A DNA stretch of 64,000 bases from Catenulispora sp. EB89 (lineage in GTDB: Bacteria; Actinomycetota; Actinomycetes; Streptomycetales; Catenulisporaceae): contig NZ_JBGCCU010000010.1 of the NCBI RefSeq assembly GCF_041261445.1, forward strand, positions 124,001 to 188,000, read 5' to 3'. Both the position numbers and the translations under genes were made by a program. Positions 1 to 7,587 of the stretch are shown in pieces. How positions within the stretch are numbered: position 1 is the stretch's first letter; every line of letters starts with the position of its first letter. A model generated the notes under the pieces. It did no database searches. It was not told the DNA's origin and saw only the letters and a list, made by a program, of their open reading frames with translations.

Positions 1-626
1 TTTTGGCGACCCCGCCCGACGTCGTTCATCTACAGAGCGGCCACGGCCTCGACGACATCGCCCTGGTCAAGGCTGGCGCGCGCCAGGTCATCGGCGTCGA
101 CTTCAGCCAGGTCGCGGCGACGGCGGCGCAACGGCGCGCGGACGAGCTGGGCGCGGCCTGCCACTACGTGGTCGCGGAGCTGCCGGGCGCGCCGCTGCGC
201 GACGCCTGCGCAGACCTCGTCTACACCGGCAAAGGGGCGCTGATCTGGCTCCCGGACCTGCGCGCGTGGGCCGCGGACGTCGCGCGCGTACTGCGCCCCT
301 CAGGGCACCTGTTCGTCTACGAGGCGCACCCGGCCGTGCCCCTGTGGACCTGGGACGAGGACGAGCCCCGGATCCGCCCCGACCGCGGCTACTTCGCACG
401 CTCGCACGTCAACGACACGTTCCCGGCCCACGGAGCGGTCGAGTCGCAGGCCACCCTGGCGGAGATCATCAACGCGGTACTCTCCGCCGGCCTGGAACTA
501 CTGCACGTCGCAGAGTACGCCGAACCCTTCTGGCGCCCCGACCACGTCGCCGCGGCGGCATGGGAAGGCCGGCTCCCGAACGCTTTCTCGCTGCTCGCGC
601 GCCGGAGGCCCGAAGCGATCGGGTAA
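1..626 (+). CDS. SAM-dependent methyltransferase, 5' end cut by the window
   Basis: This is the C-terminal part (about 207 residues) of a class I methyltransferase of the Methyltransf_11/25 type. Its first visible segment, VVHLQSGHGLDDIALVKAG followed by VIGVDFS, is the glycine-rich SAM-binding motif I and the acidic end of strand beta-2. A later stretch, LPDLRAWAADVARVLRPSG, is the usual helix before motif III. The frame is open to the window edge and the glycine motif normally lies 40 to 60 residues from the N-terminus, so the TTG at position 3 is unlikely to be the real start. The substrate cannot be told. The gene ends TAA and is followed by about 150 bases with no clear gene. Confidence 0.8.
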   Translation, partial: LATPPDVVHLQSGHGLDDIALVKAGARQVIGVDFSQVAATAAQRRADELGAACHYVVAELPGAPLRDACADLVYTGKGALIWLPDLRAWAADVARVLRPSGHLFVYEAHPAVPLWTWDEDEPRIRPDRGYFARSHVNDTFPAHGAVESQATLAEIINAVLSAGLELLHVAEYAEPFWRPDHVAAAAWEGRLPNAFSLLARRRPEAIG

Positions 627-650
627 CTACCGCCGCGACCAGGTCGCCGC

Positions 651-771
651 TCAGATCGCCGCCCAGGTCGCCAGGTGATGCCCGGCGACCGCGGCGAACT
701 CGGGGGAGCGCTCGTGGAAGGGCTGGAACGAGATCACGACCTGCGCCGGCGCCGGAGGCCCGAACCGGCGT
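651..771 (-). pseudogene. Possible C-terminal remnant of an unidentified gene
   Basis: A minus-strand frame of about 40 codons runs into a TGA at 651-653 and reads like a natural protein end (QVVISFQPFHERSPEFAAV, then HHLATWAAI). It has no start codon with a ribosome binding site and runs upstream into the Hsp20 stop region, so it cannot be a whole gene. The family is not recognised. It could be a deletion relic or chance coding bias in GC-rich DNA. Confidence 0.25.
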
Positions 772-783
772 GGCGCCGAACCG

Positions 784-1257
784 TCACGTACCGCTGATCG
801 GGACTGTCACGCGCGATGTCTGTCCGGCGCGGGGCACGGTGACGGTCAGCACGCCGTCGGCCAGATCGGCACGGACGTCTTCGCGGTCCGCGTCGGCCGG
901 AAGCGTCGTGCGGTACGCGAAGCTCCCCGCCCGGGCCGCCAGGTAGCTGCTTCCCCCCGCCGCGGCCTCGTCCAGGTCGCCACGAACACACAGCTGGTGG
1001 CCTTCGACCTCGACGAGGATGTGGTCGCGCGGGATCCCGGGCAGCTCCACCCGGACCCGATAGGTGTCCGCGGTCTCGTTCTCCTCAACCGTGGGCGTCC
1101 AGCGTGTGCCGTGCGCTCGGCCCCCGGTGGCCCGCTCGGCCCATCTGCCGAGGCGGTCCACCAGCTCTTCGAGCTCTGCCGGCGGACCCCAGGGCAGGCC
1201 CCAGGTCCGGTCCGATCGTTCTTCGCCTCCGGGATCACGGGAAAAGGGTGAGTTCAT
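784..1257 (-). CDS. Small heat shock protein, Hsp20/alpha-crystallin family
   Basis: A 157-residue ATP-independent holdase chaperone. The alpha-crystallin domain spans about residues 50-145, from the TPTVEENETADTYRVRVELPG strand region to the A-DGVLTVTVPR motif that closes the fold; the tail VTVPISGT carries an I-x-I/V-like oligomerisation element. The N-terminal arm is short and charged, as in actinobacterial Hsp18/HspA types. The ATG at 1257 is preceded by AAAGGAG at good spacing. No CIRCE or HAIR operator was seen upstream. A 24-residue membrane peptide gene on the same strand lies about 85 bases upstream, so shared stress induction is plausible but not shown. Confidence 0.9.
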   Translation of the reverse strand: MNSPFSRDPGGEERSDRTWGLPWGPPAELEELVDRLGRWAERATGGRAHGTRWTPTVEENETADTYRVRVELPGIPRDHILVEVEGHQLCVRGDLDEAAAGGSSYLAARAGSFAYRTTLPADADREDVRADLADGVLTVTVPRAGQTSRVTVPISGT

Positions 1258-1341
1258 GGTGCTTCTCCTTTACCACTGACAATCTTCACTGCATCCGCCT
1301 TATGGCCGGAGCAGTAGTCGCCGAACAACCGCAGGTGCGTC

Positions 1342-1416
1342 TTATCCGCGCCGCAGGAACATGACCACCACGACGATGAGGAGAACGAGGACAACTGTGC
1401 CGGCTCCGATATACAT
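1342..1416 (-). CDS. Tiny 24-residue membrane peptide
   Basis: A 24-codon gene below normal gene-calling length. It starts MYIGAGTVVLVLL, continues as an unbroken hydrophobic helix of valine, leucine, isoleucine and methionine, and ends in a basic FLRRG anchor, which fits a single-pass peptide with its C-terminus in the cytoplasm. The ATG is preceded by GAAGGAGT at ideal spacing, and about 65 bases further upstream lies a SigB-type promoter match. Both signals point to a real, stress-induced gene. Peptides of this look occur in other actinobacteria as uncharacterised proteins; no function is assigned here. Confidence 0.75.
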   Translation of the reverse strand: MYIGAGTVVLVLLIVVVVMFLRRG

Positions 1417-1480
1417 AAGTGACTCCTTCGAAGATGGATAGCGTTCGGTCATACGACGGTTGGTGTGTCGCCGGGTCCGC

Positions 1481-1504
1481 ATACCCACGTTCGGAAAATG
1501 AAAC
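1481..1504 (-). promoter_or_regulatory. SigB/SigF-type stress promoter
   Basis: On the minus strand the sequence reads GTTT, 14 bases, GGGTAT, which matches the general-stress promoter consensus of SigB/SigF-class sigma factors. It lies about 65 bases upstream of the 24-residue peptide start. A match with the same 14-base spacing lies at 9296-9319, and a SigB/F-family sigma factor is encoded at 10703-11614. Confidence 0.6.
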
Positions 1505-1547
1505 AAACAATCGATGTTTTCTGAGCCGGTCTCTCGAACGGGCCGCT

Positions 1548-2414
1548 TTACGACGCGCGCTCCGTGGGCTCCACGCGTTCCGCGAGGAAGGGCATCGAAG
1601 CCTCGTAGGCGCGCTCGATCCGTTCCCGCACCAGGCCCAGCCCGCGCCGCCCGTAGCGGGGCCGCAGATCGGCGGCCGAGTCCGGGGCGCCGGTGGGCAG
1701 CACGAGGACGTCCACACCGGCCACGGGATTGCTCAGCGCGGGCACGTACCGGTGCCGGCGAGCGATCTCGAACGCGACCACGGCGACCTCCCGCGGCGTG
1801 CGCGGGGCCTGCAGCGGCTGGTCGATGGGGCCGACGTGCAGCACGTAGACGGTGCGGGCGCCGGAGGCCAGGGCCCGGCCGACCGGGACGCCGTCCACCA
1901 GCCCGCCGTCCAGGAAGTGCTCGCCGCCGACCAGGACCGCCGGCAGCAGACCCGGTACGGCGGAGGAGGCCAGGACGGCTTCGACCAGCGGGCCCCGCGT
2001 GAACCAGTGCTCGGCGGCCCGCTCGATCGACGCGGCGACGCATTCGAAGGGCACCGTGAGGTCCTCGATCTGCGCGGTGCCGAACTCGCGCTCTATCAGG
2101 CCGCGCAACGCGGCGTTGGAGAACACGTGGGTCCGGCTGCGCAGCGCGGTCCCCAGCTGGGCGAACAGCGTGTCGGCGAACACGCCGTGCTCGCGCAGCG
2201 AGATCCAGAGCTGCTCCAGGCGCGTGACCGCCGCCGGCCGGGGATCGGCGGCGATCATGGCGCCGTTGAGCGCCCCGACCGAGGACCCGAGGATCAGATC
2301 CGGCCGGATCCCGTGCTCCATCAGGGCTTTGAGCATGCCCACTTCGTAGGCGCCCAGCGGACCTCCGCCGCCGAGCACGAACGCCACCGGCCCCGCTCTT
2401 CCCGTTGTCGGCAT
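1548..2414 (-). CDS. Patatin-like phospholipase (RssA-type)
   Basis: A 288-residue serine lipid acyl hydrolase. All patatin signatures are present: the oxyanion loop VLGGGGPLGAYEVG at the N-terminus, the nucleophile elbow GSSVG and the catalytic aspartate in DGGLVDG. The ATG at 2414 is chosen because AGGAGGG lies just upstream and the glycine loop must sit near the N-terminus; the open frame extends further but without family similarity. There is no signal peptide, so it probably acts in the cytoplasm or on the inner membrane face. A divergent small membrane protein starts 169 bases away. The physiological lipid is unknown. Confidence 0.88.
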   Translation of the reverse strand: MPTTGRAGPVAFVLGGGGPLGAYEVGMLKALMEHGIRPDLILGSSVGALNGAMIAADPRPAAVTRLEQLWISLREHGVFADTLFAQLGTALRSRTHVFSNAALRGLIEREFGTAQIEDLTVPFECVAASIERAAEHWFTRGPLVEAVLASSAVPGLLPAVLVGGEHFLDGGLVDGVPVGRALASGARTVYVLHVGPIDQPLQAPRTPREVAVVAFEIARRHRYVPALSNPVAGVDVLVLPTGAPDSAADLRPRYGRRGLGLVRERIERAYEASMPFLAERVEPTERAS

Positions 2415-2583
2415 GCAGATGTCCCTCCTACCTGGGCGGCGCTCGGCGCCGGAGCCTCCGCGTACCCGACACCGCCGAAGTGAATCCGTGCCCCCGTTTC
2501 GAACCGCGCGATCAGGCCATGGTGAGGAAACTGTGACGCTCTTCACGAGAGTGTTCCGCTCCCCACGAGAGAAGGCGTCCACC

Positions 2584-2874
2584 ATGGACGAACGCCGCTC
2601 CGGATCAGGCATCGCCCGCTTCATATCAGCGCTCTTCGCCGTCATCGCGATCATCCTGATCGTGCACATCATCCTCGTCTTCGCCGACGCCTCGACGACC
2701 TCCACGGTCGTGAAGGACATCGGCGACGTGGCCGCCAAGCTGGCCTGGGGCTTCAAGTCCTTGTTCTCCTTCGACAACGCGAAGCTCACCGTCTTCGTCG
2801 ACTACGGCCTGGCAGCGCTGGCCTACCTGCTGGTCGGCGGCGTCGTGGTGCGGCTGTTCCGCACCGCCGCCTAG
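2584..2874 (+). CDS. Small two-helix membrane protein
   Basis: A 96-residue protein with one hydrophobic helix near residues 11-35 (FISALFAVIAIILIVHIILVF) and a second near 75-92, separated by a polar loop. The ATG at 2584 has AGAAGG upstream; longer in-frame starts add a basic, non-conserved leader. It lies 13 bases before the YihY-family gene and is probably cotranscribed with it. The family is not recognised. Confidence 0.65.
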   Translation: MDERRSGSGIARFISALFAVIAIILIVHIILVFADASTTSTVVKDIGDVAAKLAWGFKSLFSFDNAKLTVFVDYGLAALAYLLVGGVVVRLFRTAA

Positions 2875-2887
2875 TCCCGCGGGAACG

Positions 2888-3865
2888 GTGAACCGGATCC
2901 GCGCAGCCGTGCGGCGCTTCGACTCCTACCAGCAGCGGCACCCCTGGGCGGGGTTCCCGGTCGCCGTCGGCAGGAAGTTCAGCGATGACCGGGCCGGCTC
3001 CCTCGGCGCGGTCATCGCCTACTACGCGTTCCTGGCAGTGTTCCCGCTGCTGTTGGTGCTGGTCGTCGTCCTGGGCGTCGTGCTCCACGGCCATCCGGCG
3101 CTTCAGCAGAAGGCGCTCGGTTCCGCGCTCGCGGACTTCCCGGTGATCGGCGGTGCGCTGCGGACGAACGTGTCCGGCCTGCACCGGACCGGGTTGAGCC
3201 TGGTCCTGGGGCTGCTCGGCACGCTGGTCGGCGCCCGGGGCGTCGCGAACGCGGCACAGTACGCCTTCAACACGGTCTGGGCCGTGCCGTACAAGCGCCG
3301 ACCCGGCTTCCCCGGGTCGCAGTTCCGCAGCTTCGCGGCGATCGGGGTGATCGGCCTGGGGGTCCTGACGACCACCGCGCTGTCCGGCATCGCCGAGGGC
3401 GTCTCCCACCTGCCGGTGCTGGTGCAGGCGGGGGTGCGCGCGGCGGCGTTCGCGACGTCGCTGGCGTTGAACATCGCGCTGTTCTGGCTGGGCTTCCGGA
3501 TCACCACGGCCGCCGAGGTGCCCACCCGCGCGCTGCGCACCGGGGCGGTGCTCGCGGCGGTGGCCTGGCAGATCCTGCAGGCCGCGGGCGGCTACCTGAT
3601 CGGCCACGAGCTGCGCCACGCCAGCACGCTGTACGGGGTGTTCGGGCTCGTCCTCGGGCTGCTGTCCTGGCTGCACATCCAGGCACAGCTCACGCTCTTC
3701 GTGGTCGAGGCCGACATGGTGCGTACCAGGGGTCTGTGGCCGCGCAGCCTGCTCCCGCCGCCCTACACCGAAGCCGACCGCGAGTCCTTCACCGCCTACG
3801 CCAAGGTCGAGGAACGGCACGACGAGGTCACCGTGGACGTCACCGTCGACGATGCCGGGCGATGA
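2888..3865 (+). CDS. YihY/BrkB-family inner membrane protein
   Basis: A 325-residue integral membrane protein of the YihY/UPF0761 (old 'ribonuclease BN') family. The family's N-terminal DDRAGSLGAVIAYYAFLAVFP motif (about residues 38-58) opens the first helix, and five further hydrophobic segments follow, ending with GLLSWLHIQAQLTLFVVEAD. A charged tail of about 50 residues is cytoplasmic. It starts at GTG with only a weak purine-rich site. The molecular role of the family is unknown; the ribonuclease name came from a misassignment. It is convergent with the GH130 gene 52 bases away. Confidence 0.88.
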   Translation: MNRIRAAVRRFDSYQQRHPWAGFPVAVGRKFSDDRAGSLGAVIAYYAFLAVFPLLLVLVVVLGVVLHGHPALQQKALGSALADFPVIGGALRTNVSGLHRTGLSLVLGLLGTLVGARGVANAAQYAFNTVWAVPYKRRPGFPGSQFRSFAAIGVIGLGVLTTTALSGIAEGVSHLPVLVQAGVRAAAFATSLALNIALFWLGFRITTAAEVPTRALRTGAVLAAVAWQILQAAGGYLIGHELRHASTLYGVFGLVLGLLSWLHIQAQLTLFVVEADMVRTRGLWPRSLLPPPYTEADRESFTAYAKVEERHDEVTVDVTVDDAGR

Positions 3866-3917
3866 CGAGCCTGCCTTCCAGATCGGTGCGGCTCGGGTGA
3901 CGCGGAAGCCCGCGGCG

Positions 3918-5456
3918 TCATCCGTTCCGCATCGCGTCGATGAGCTCCGGGAGCCGGACGGTGGCGAAACCGATGCCCACATCGCTGAAGCCGTAGGGGA
4001 TGACGAGGTTCTCACCGTGGCGGATCGCACCGCACGAGTACACGACGTTGGGCACATAACCGTCGCGCTCTTCGGCGTCCGGGGTCAGCAGCGGCCCGTT
4101 GAGGCTGCCGACGACCTTCCGGGGATCCTCCAGGTCCAGCATCATCGCGCCGATGCCGTAGACGCGCATCGGACCGACGCCGTGGGTCAGCACCAGCCAC
4201 CCCTCCGGGGTCTCGATGGGCGACCCGCAGTTGCCGCGCTGGACAAGGTCCCAGCTCAGCTCCGGTCTCCTCAGCGGCTGCGCGTCGCCCCAGACGCGTC
4301 CGTCCGCGGAGGTGGCGACGGAGGTGCTCTCGCGGTCCCATCGGGAAAGAGCCATGTGGACTCCGCCGACGAGCCGGGGGAACAGTGCCATGCCCTTGTT
4401 CCGCGCGGCCGGGCCGAGCAGCGGGGAGACGCGGAACACCCGGAGGTCCTCGGTCTCGATCAGCTGGGGTGCGGTGGTGAAGCCGTCGAAGGCGTTGTAG
4501 GTGGCGCGATAACCGGCGGCTCCGCCCTCGTCGACGAAGCGGACGAAGCGGGCGTCTTCCATTCCGCGCGAATCAGTGGGGCTGATCGGCCGCAGCACCC
4601 GCTCGGAGAGGTCGGTGTCCTGGGGGAATTCCAGCACGTACTGGCACGCCGCGACCAGCCGGATGCTCTCGATCGCGGCGTGCGCGCCGTTGCGGGCCAT
4701 CAGACCCGCCGGGACGTCGGCCAGCACGTGTTCGAGGTCTGCGTCGGTGAACTGTGCCGGAAGGCGGTGCAGGAGGTAGGAGTGGACTTCGTTGTCGTCC
4801 CCTGCTGCGGCCAGCCCGTGCTCGAAGAATCTCCGGTCGTACCGCGACGCGCGGGGCCGGCCGGCGCTCGCGAACCGCGACGGCTCGTCCACCGCGACGG
4901 TCCCGTCCGGCCCGATCACGCCGGTGCGGAACTCGACGCAGGACAAGTGTCCTTCGCCGATGGCGCGCGCACTCAGCACGAAGCGGAGACACCCCGGGGC
5001 CAGACCGCTCTGATCGGGGTGTTCGACCAGGGAAGGGTTGGTCAGGGCAGCGGCCTCGATCGCGTATTCGCGGGTGAAGTAGGCGCCGATGAGCAGACGA
5101 CGCCGGTCCGAGACCTGCGCTCCGGCCGCTATGCGATGGCCGACGGTTTCGGAGTGCTCTGCGAACGTCTTCTCCAGATCCCGGTGCCGCGTCGAGAAGT
5201 CCGCCAGGGTGCGGGTGTAGGCGCGGTCGACCGTGTCGTCGTCCAGGGCCATGATGCGCTCGAACACCATCGCCGCGCGCGAGACGCTGCCGGGCAGTTC
5301 CTCGCCGGGGACGAACAGGTCGGTGACGACCCGGCGGGGGTCGTGGCGCAGCCGCGCTCCGCCTCGGACCACGAGGTCCGCCCGGACGCCGTTGTGCGGT
5401 GCGGCATCGAGGGTCTCGATCGTCGGCTCCTCTCGGCGGACCGCCGTCCCGGTCAC
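3918..5456 (-). CDS. GH130-family glycoside phosphorylase/hydrolase
   Basis: A 512-residue protein of the GH130 five-bladed propeller family, whose members phosphorolyse or hydrolyse beta-mannosides. Diagnostic blocks are GMEDARFVRF, the MALFPRLVGG strand and RGNCGSPIETPEGWLVLTHG followed by MRVYGIGAMMLDLEDP. An N-terminal helical region of about 120 residues precedes the propeller, as in the longer GH130 subgroups. It starts at GTG 5456, which overlaps the stop of the glycosyltransferase gene as GTGA, so translation is coupled. No signal peptide is visible, so it is cytoplasmic. Exact linkage and hydrolysis versus phosphorolysis cannot be told. Confidence 0.85.
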   Translation of the reverse strand: MTGTAVRREEPTIETLDAAPHNGVRADLVVRGGARLRHDPRRVVTDLFVPGEELPGSVSRAAMVFERIMALDDDTVDRAYTRTLADFSTRHRDLEKTFAEHSETVGHRIAAGAQVSDRRRLLIGAYFTREYAIEAAALTNPSLVEHPDQSGLAPGCLRFVLSARAIGEGHLSCVEFRTGVIGPDGTVAVDEPSRFASAGRPRASRYDRRFFEHGLAAAGDDNEVHSYLLHRLPAQFTDADLEHVLADVPAGLMARNGAHAAIESIRLVAACQYVLEFPQDTDLSERVLRPISPTDSRGMEDARFVRFVDEGGAAGYRATYNAFDGFTTAPQLIETEDLRVFRVSPLLGPAARNKGMALFPRLVGGVHMALSRWDRESTSVATSADGRVWGDAQPLRRPELSWDLVQRGNCGSPIETPEGWLVLTHGVGPMRVYGIGAMMLDLEDPRKVVGSLNGPLLTPDAEERDGYVPNVVYSCGAIRHGENLVIPYGFSDVGIGFATVRLPELIDAMRNG

Positions 5457-6613
5457 GCGGTGGCCTTGGCCCGAGCGCCGATCAGCGAGGCGGCCAGCGC
5501 GCGGTAGGAGGCCGCGACCGCGGACCATTCCAGGGCCGGGGCGACGCGGCCGGACGCCGCGGTCATCGCCGCCGCCAGCCCGGGGCGGGTCAGCACCGAG
5601 CGCAGGGCCTCGGTCGTGGCGGCGACGTCCCGGTGCGGCACCAGCAGGCCGGCGCCGTCGGCCAGCAGTTCCACCGCGTGCGGGAACCGGGTGGCCACGA
5701 TCGGGCGGCGGGCGGCGACGGCCTCGATGAGCACGCCCGAGGTGGCCTGCTCGGTCGAGTCGTAGGGCAGCAGCACGACGTCGGCCTGCCGGACGAGGTC
5801 GGTCAGCGCGGCGGTGGTGCGGTAGGCGGGATCGAATTCGACGTCGGCGGACACGCCCAGGGCCTGCGCTCGGGCCTTCAGGGAGTCCCGGTACGCCTCG
5901 CCGTCCCGGGCCAGGACCTTGGGGTGGGTCCGGCCCGCGATCAGGTAGCGCGGCGCCGGATCGACGCCGGCCAGGCCGGCGAACGCCTCGATCGCCCATT
6001 CGATGCCCTTGCCGGGTCCGATCAGGCCCCAGGTCAGGATCGTCGGGCGCGGGCGGCTCGGCGCGGGCGGGGCGAACGGGTCGAACGCCGCCGGCGGGGA
6101 CAGCCGCCGGACGCCGGGCGCGCCGTGCGGGATCACCGAGACCTTGCGGGCGTCGACGAGGTAGGACTCGTTCAGCAGCCGGGCGGCCGTGTCGGACATG
6201 ACCACGACCGCCGCGGCGGCGTCCGCGATCCGCTCCAGCACCTGCCGCTGGTGCGGCGAGGGGGCGGAAAGCACCGTGTGCAGCACCACGATCGCCGGAA
6301 CGTTCAGGTGGGTCAGGACCTGGATAACGTCCGCGCCGTCACGGCCGCCGTAGATGCCGTACTCGTGCTGCACGATGGCGACGTCGAAGCGGTCGAGCAC
6401 CCGCGCCACCGCGGCCGGCCCCTCCGGCGAGCCGTTGACCAGCTGCGCGACCACGTCCGGGTAGACCGCCGGCTGCGCGGCGTCGACGATCCGGACGACG
6501 GCGGCCCGGTCGCCCGAGCCCTGGGGCGTGAGGTGCTTCAGCAGCGCCGCGCTGAAGGTCGCCACACCGCATTGGGTGGGCGGGTACGTACTGAGGAATC
6601 CAAAAGCGGTCAT
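5453..6613 (-). CDS. GT4-family glycosyltransferase
   Basis: A 386-residue GT-B glycosyltransferase. The N-terminal Rossmann half starts FLSTYPPTQCGVATFSAAL, typical of GT4 enzymes with a GxG-type loop; the C-terminal half carries the donor-binding region with VLLPYDSTEQATSGVLIEA, including the conserved E-x7-E-like pair of retaining enzymes, then ARRPIVATRFPHAVELL. It overlaps the downstream GH130 gene by four bases, a pairing that suggests synthesis and turnover of one mannose-containing glycan. The ATG at 6613 is preceded by AAGGGCT. Donor and acceptor are unknown. Confidence 0.85.
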   Translation of the reverse strand: MTAFGFLSTYPPTQCGVATFSAALLKHLTPQGSGDRAAVVRIVDAAQPAVYPDVVAQLVNGSPEGPAAVARVLDRFDVAIVQHEYGIYGGRDGADVIQVLTHLNVPAIVVLHTVLSAPSPHQRQVLERIADAAAAVVVMSDTAARLLNESYLVDARKVSVIPHGAPGVRRLSPPAAFDPFAPPAPSRPRPTILTWGLIGPGKGIEWAIEAFAGLAGVDPAPRYLIAGRTHPKVLARDGEAYRDSLKARAQALGVSADVEFDPAYRTTAALTDLVRQADVVLLPYDSTEQATSGVLIEAVAARRPIVATRFPHAVELLADGAGLLVPHRDVAATTEALRSVLTRPGLAAAMTAASGRVAPALEWSAVAASYRALAASLIGARAKATA

Positions 6614-6967
6614 GGCGGAGCCCTTACTGGTTCGGGGAGGTGACAGCGTCGATCGAGGCGTGGACCGAGCACGGCTGACGAGCCTGCGCTCGAGATGGGA
6701 TGTCCGAGGCGATCGCGGTGTCGGGACGACCACGGGCCCTGGCCGGGTACCAAGGGCGCGGAGCAGACTGCTCCGCTGTTCCGGCAGGTTGCACCGTCGC
6801 TGAAGGGCGGTATCGCATCCCACGGTAGCAGGCCTGCGTGCGTCGGACGGACCGTTCCGTTGATACCGCAGTCTTCGGTATATCGAGGTCTAACAGGCGT
6901 AAGGTGTAAATAAGCCCAAGTAGAGCTTTTGTCCCTTCGCGACCGGAGGGAGATCGGTGGTCTCACG
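6614..6967. other. Divergent intergenic region with one inverted repeat
   Basis: About 350 bases between the glycosyltransferase (minus) and a small membrane protein (plus). It holds an inverted repeat, ATACCG-N7-CGGTAT at 6863-6881, that could be an operator, and a purine-rich GGAGGGAG before the plus-strand gene. No open frame with coding character and no RNA gene were seen. Confidence 0.45.
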
Positions 6968-7363
6968 ATGAGACCCGACAGGAACGACGTCATCGGCGCC
7001 CGTAGCCTTCATACGACTGAGTATCGCCAGGTCACCACGCCCGACAACGAAACGCGGGTGCGCGGCGGCGTCCCTCCGCAGTCCTCGCAGTCCTCGCAAT
7101 CTCCCCGACCGCCCCGTTCCGGCCGGGAGCTCAGGCTGAACGAACAGCTCAAGCGGCTGCTCAGCCAGAAGAGGGGCCCGGACGCCGTCATGATCGGCGC
7201 GCTGTCGGTGGCTCTGCTCTGCGGCCTGATCGGCTTCGCCGCGAACTTCATGTGGATCGTCGCCATCGTCGTGCTGGCGCTGGCGCTGGGATTCGTCGTC
7301 GCCGACAGCCGGCGCAACCGCATCGACATCGCCAATCAGCGCGCCGAGGGCAAGGACGGCTGA
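6968..7363 (+). CDS. Small membrane protein of unknown function
   Basis: A protein of about 131 residues with a polar, Ser/Gln/Pro-rich N-terminal half (QSSQSSQSPRPPRSG), a basic LNEQLKRLLSQKRGPD helix, and two adjacent hydrophobic helices (about residues 79-115) followed by a charged tail. The ATG at 6968 is chosen by coding character; GGAGGGAG lies farther upstream than usual, so a TTG at 6929 is an alternative. A strong hairpin follows the stop codon. No family is recognised. Confidence 0.55.
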   Translation: MRPDRNDVIGARSLHTTEYRQVTTPDNETRVRGGVPPQSSQSSQSPRPPRSGRELRLNEQLKRLLSQKRGPDAVMIGALSVALLCGLIGFAANFMWIVAIVVLALALGFVVADSRRNRIDIANQRAEGKDG

Positions 7364-7379
7364 CGAGGAGCGCGGCCTT

Positions 7380-7410
7380 CCCCTCGGCGGATGTTCCGGC
7401 CGCCGAGGGG
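7380..7410 (+). terminator. Hairpin terminator after the small membrane protein
   Basis: CCCCTCGGCGG pairs perfectly with CCGCCGAGGGG across a nine-base loop, 17 bases after the stop. There is no U-run, as is common for actinobacterial terminators. It isolates atpA from upstream transcription. Confidence 0.6.
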
Positions 7411-7481
7411 CTAGAGTGGCGGTACGCCCGGCTGATCCGGGCGGTCCCCTGGACCCTGGTGACGCTTTGCACACCTGCGGC

Positions 7482-7495
7482 ACGTTCTAACGTTC
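7482..7495. promoter_or_regulatory. Direct repeat ACGTTC-TA-ACGTTC upstream of atpA
   Basis: Two ACGTTC copies separated by TA lie about 95 bases before the atpA start, just after a TTGCAC at 7467-7472 that could serve as a -35 element with TAACGT at 7488 as -10 (spacer 15, short). It may be the atpA promoter region; support is weak. Confidence 0.3.
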
Positions 7496-7587
7496 GACAC
7501 CCGCTCGCGCCCTTATGTAGTGGTCGATCTGGCCGGGTTGTACTTCTGTGAACGAAGCGCGTCCCACCCAAGAGGACAGGAACACTC

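Noticed and set aside
1419-2483. Long plus-strand open frame opposite the patatin gene
   Set aside because: It is the antisense shadow of the lipase: low-complexity Gly/Arg/His composition, no ribosome binding site, no family similarity.
3852-5507. 551-codon plus-strand frame opposite the GH130 gene
   Set aside because: The minus strand encodes a clear GH130 protein; the plus frame has only GC-driven codon bias.
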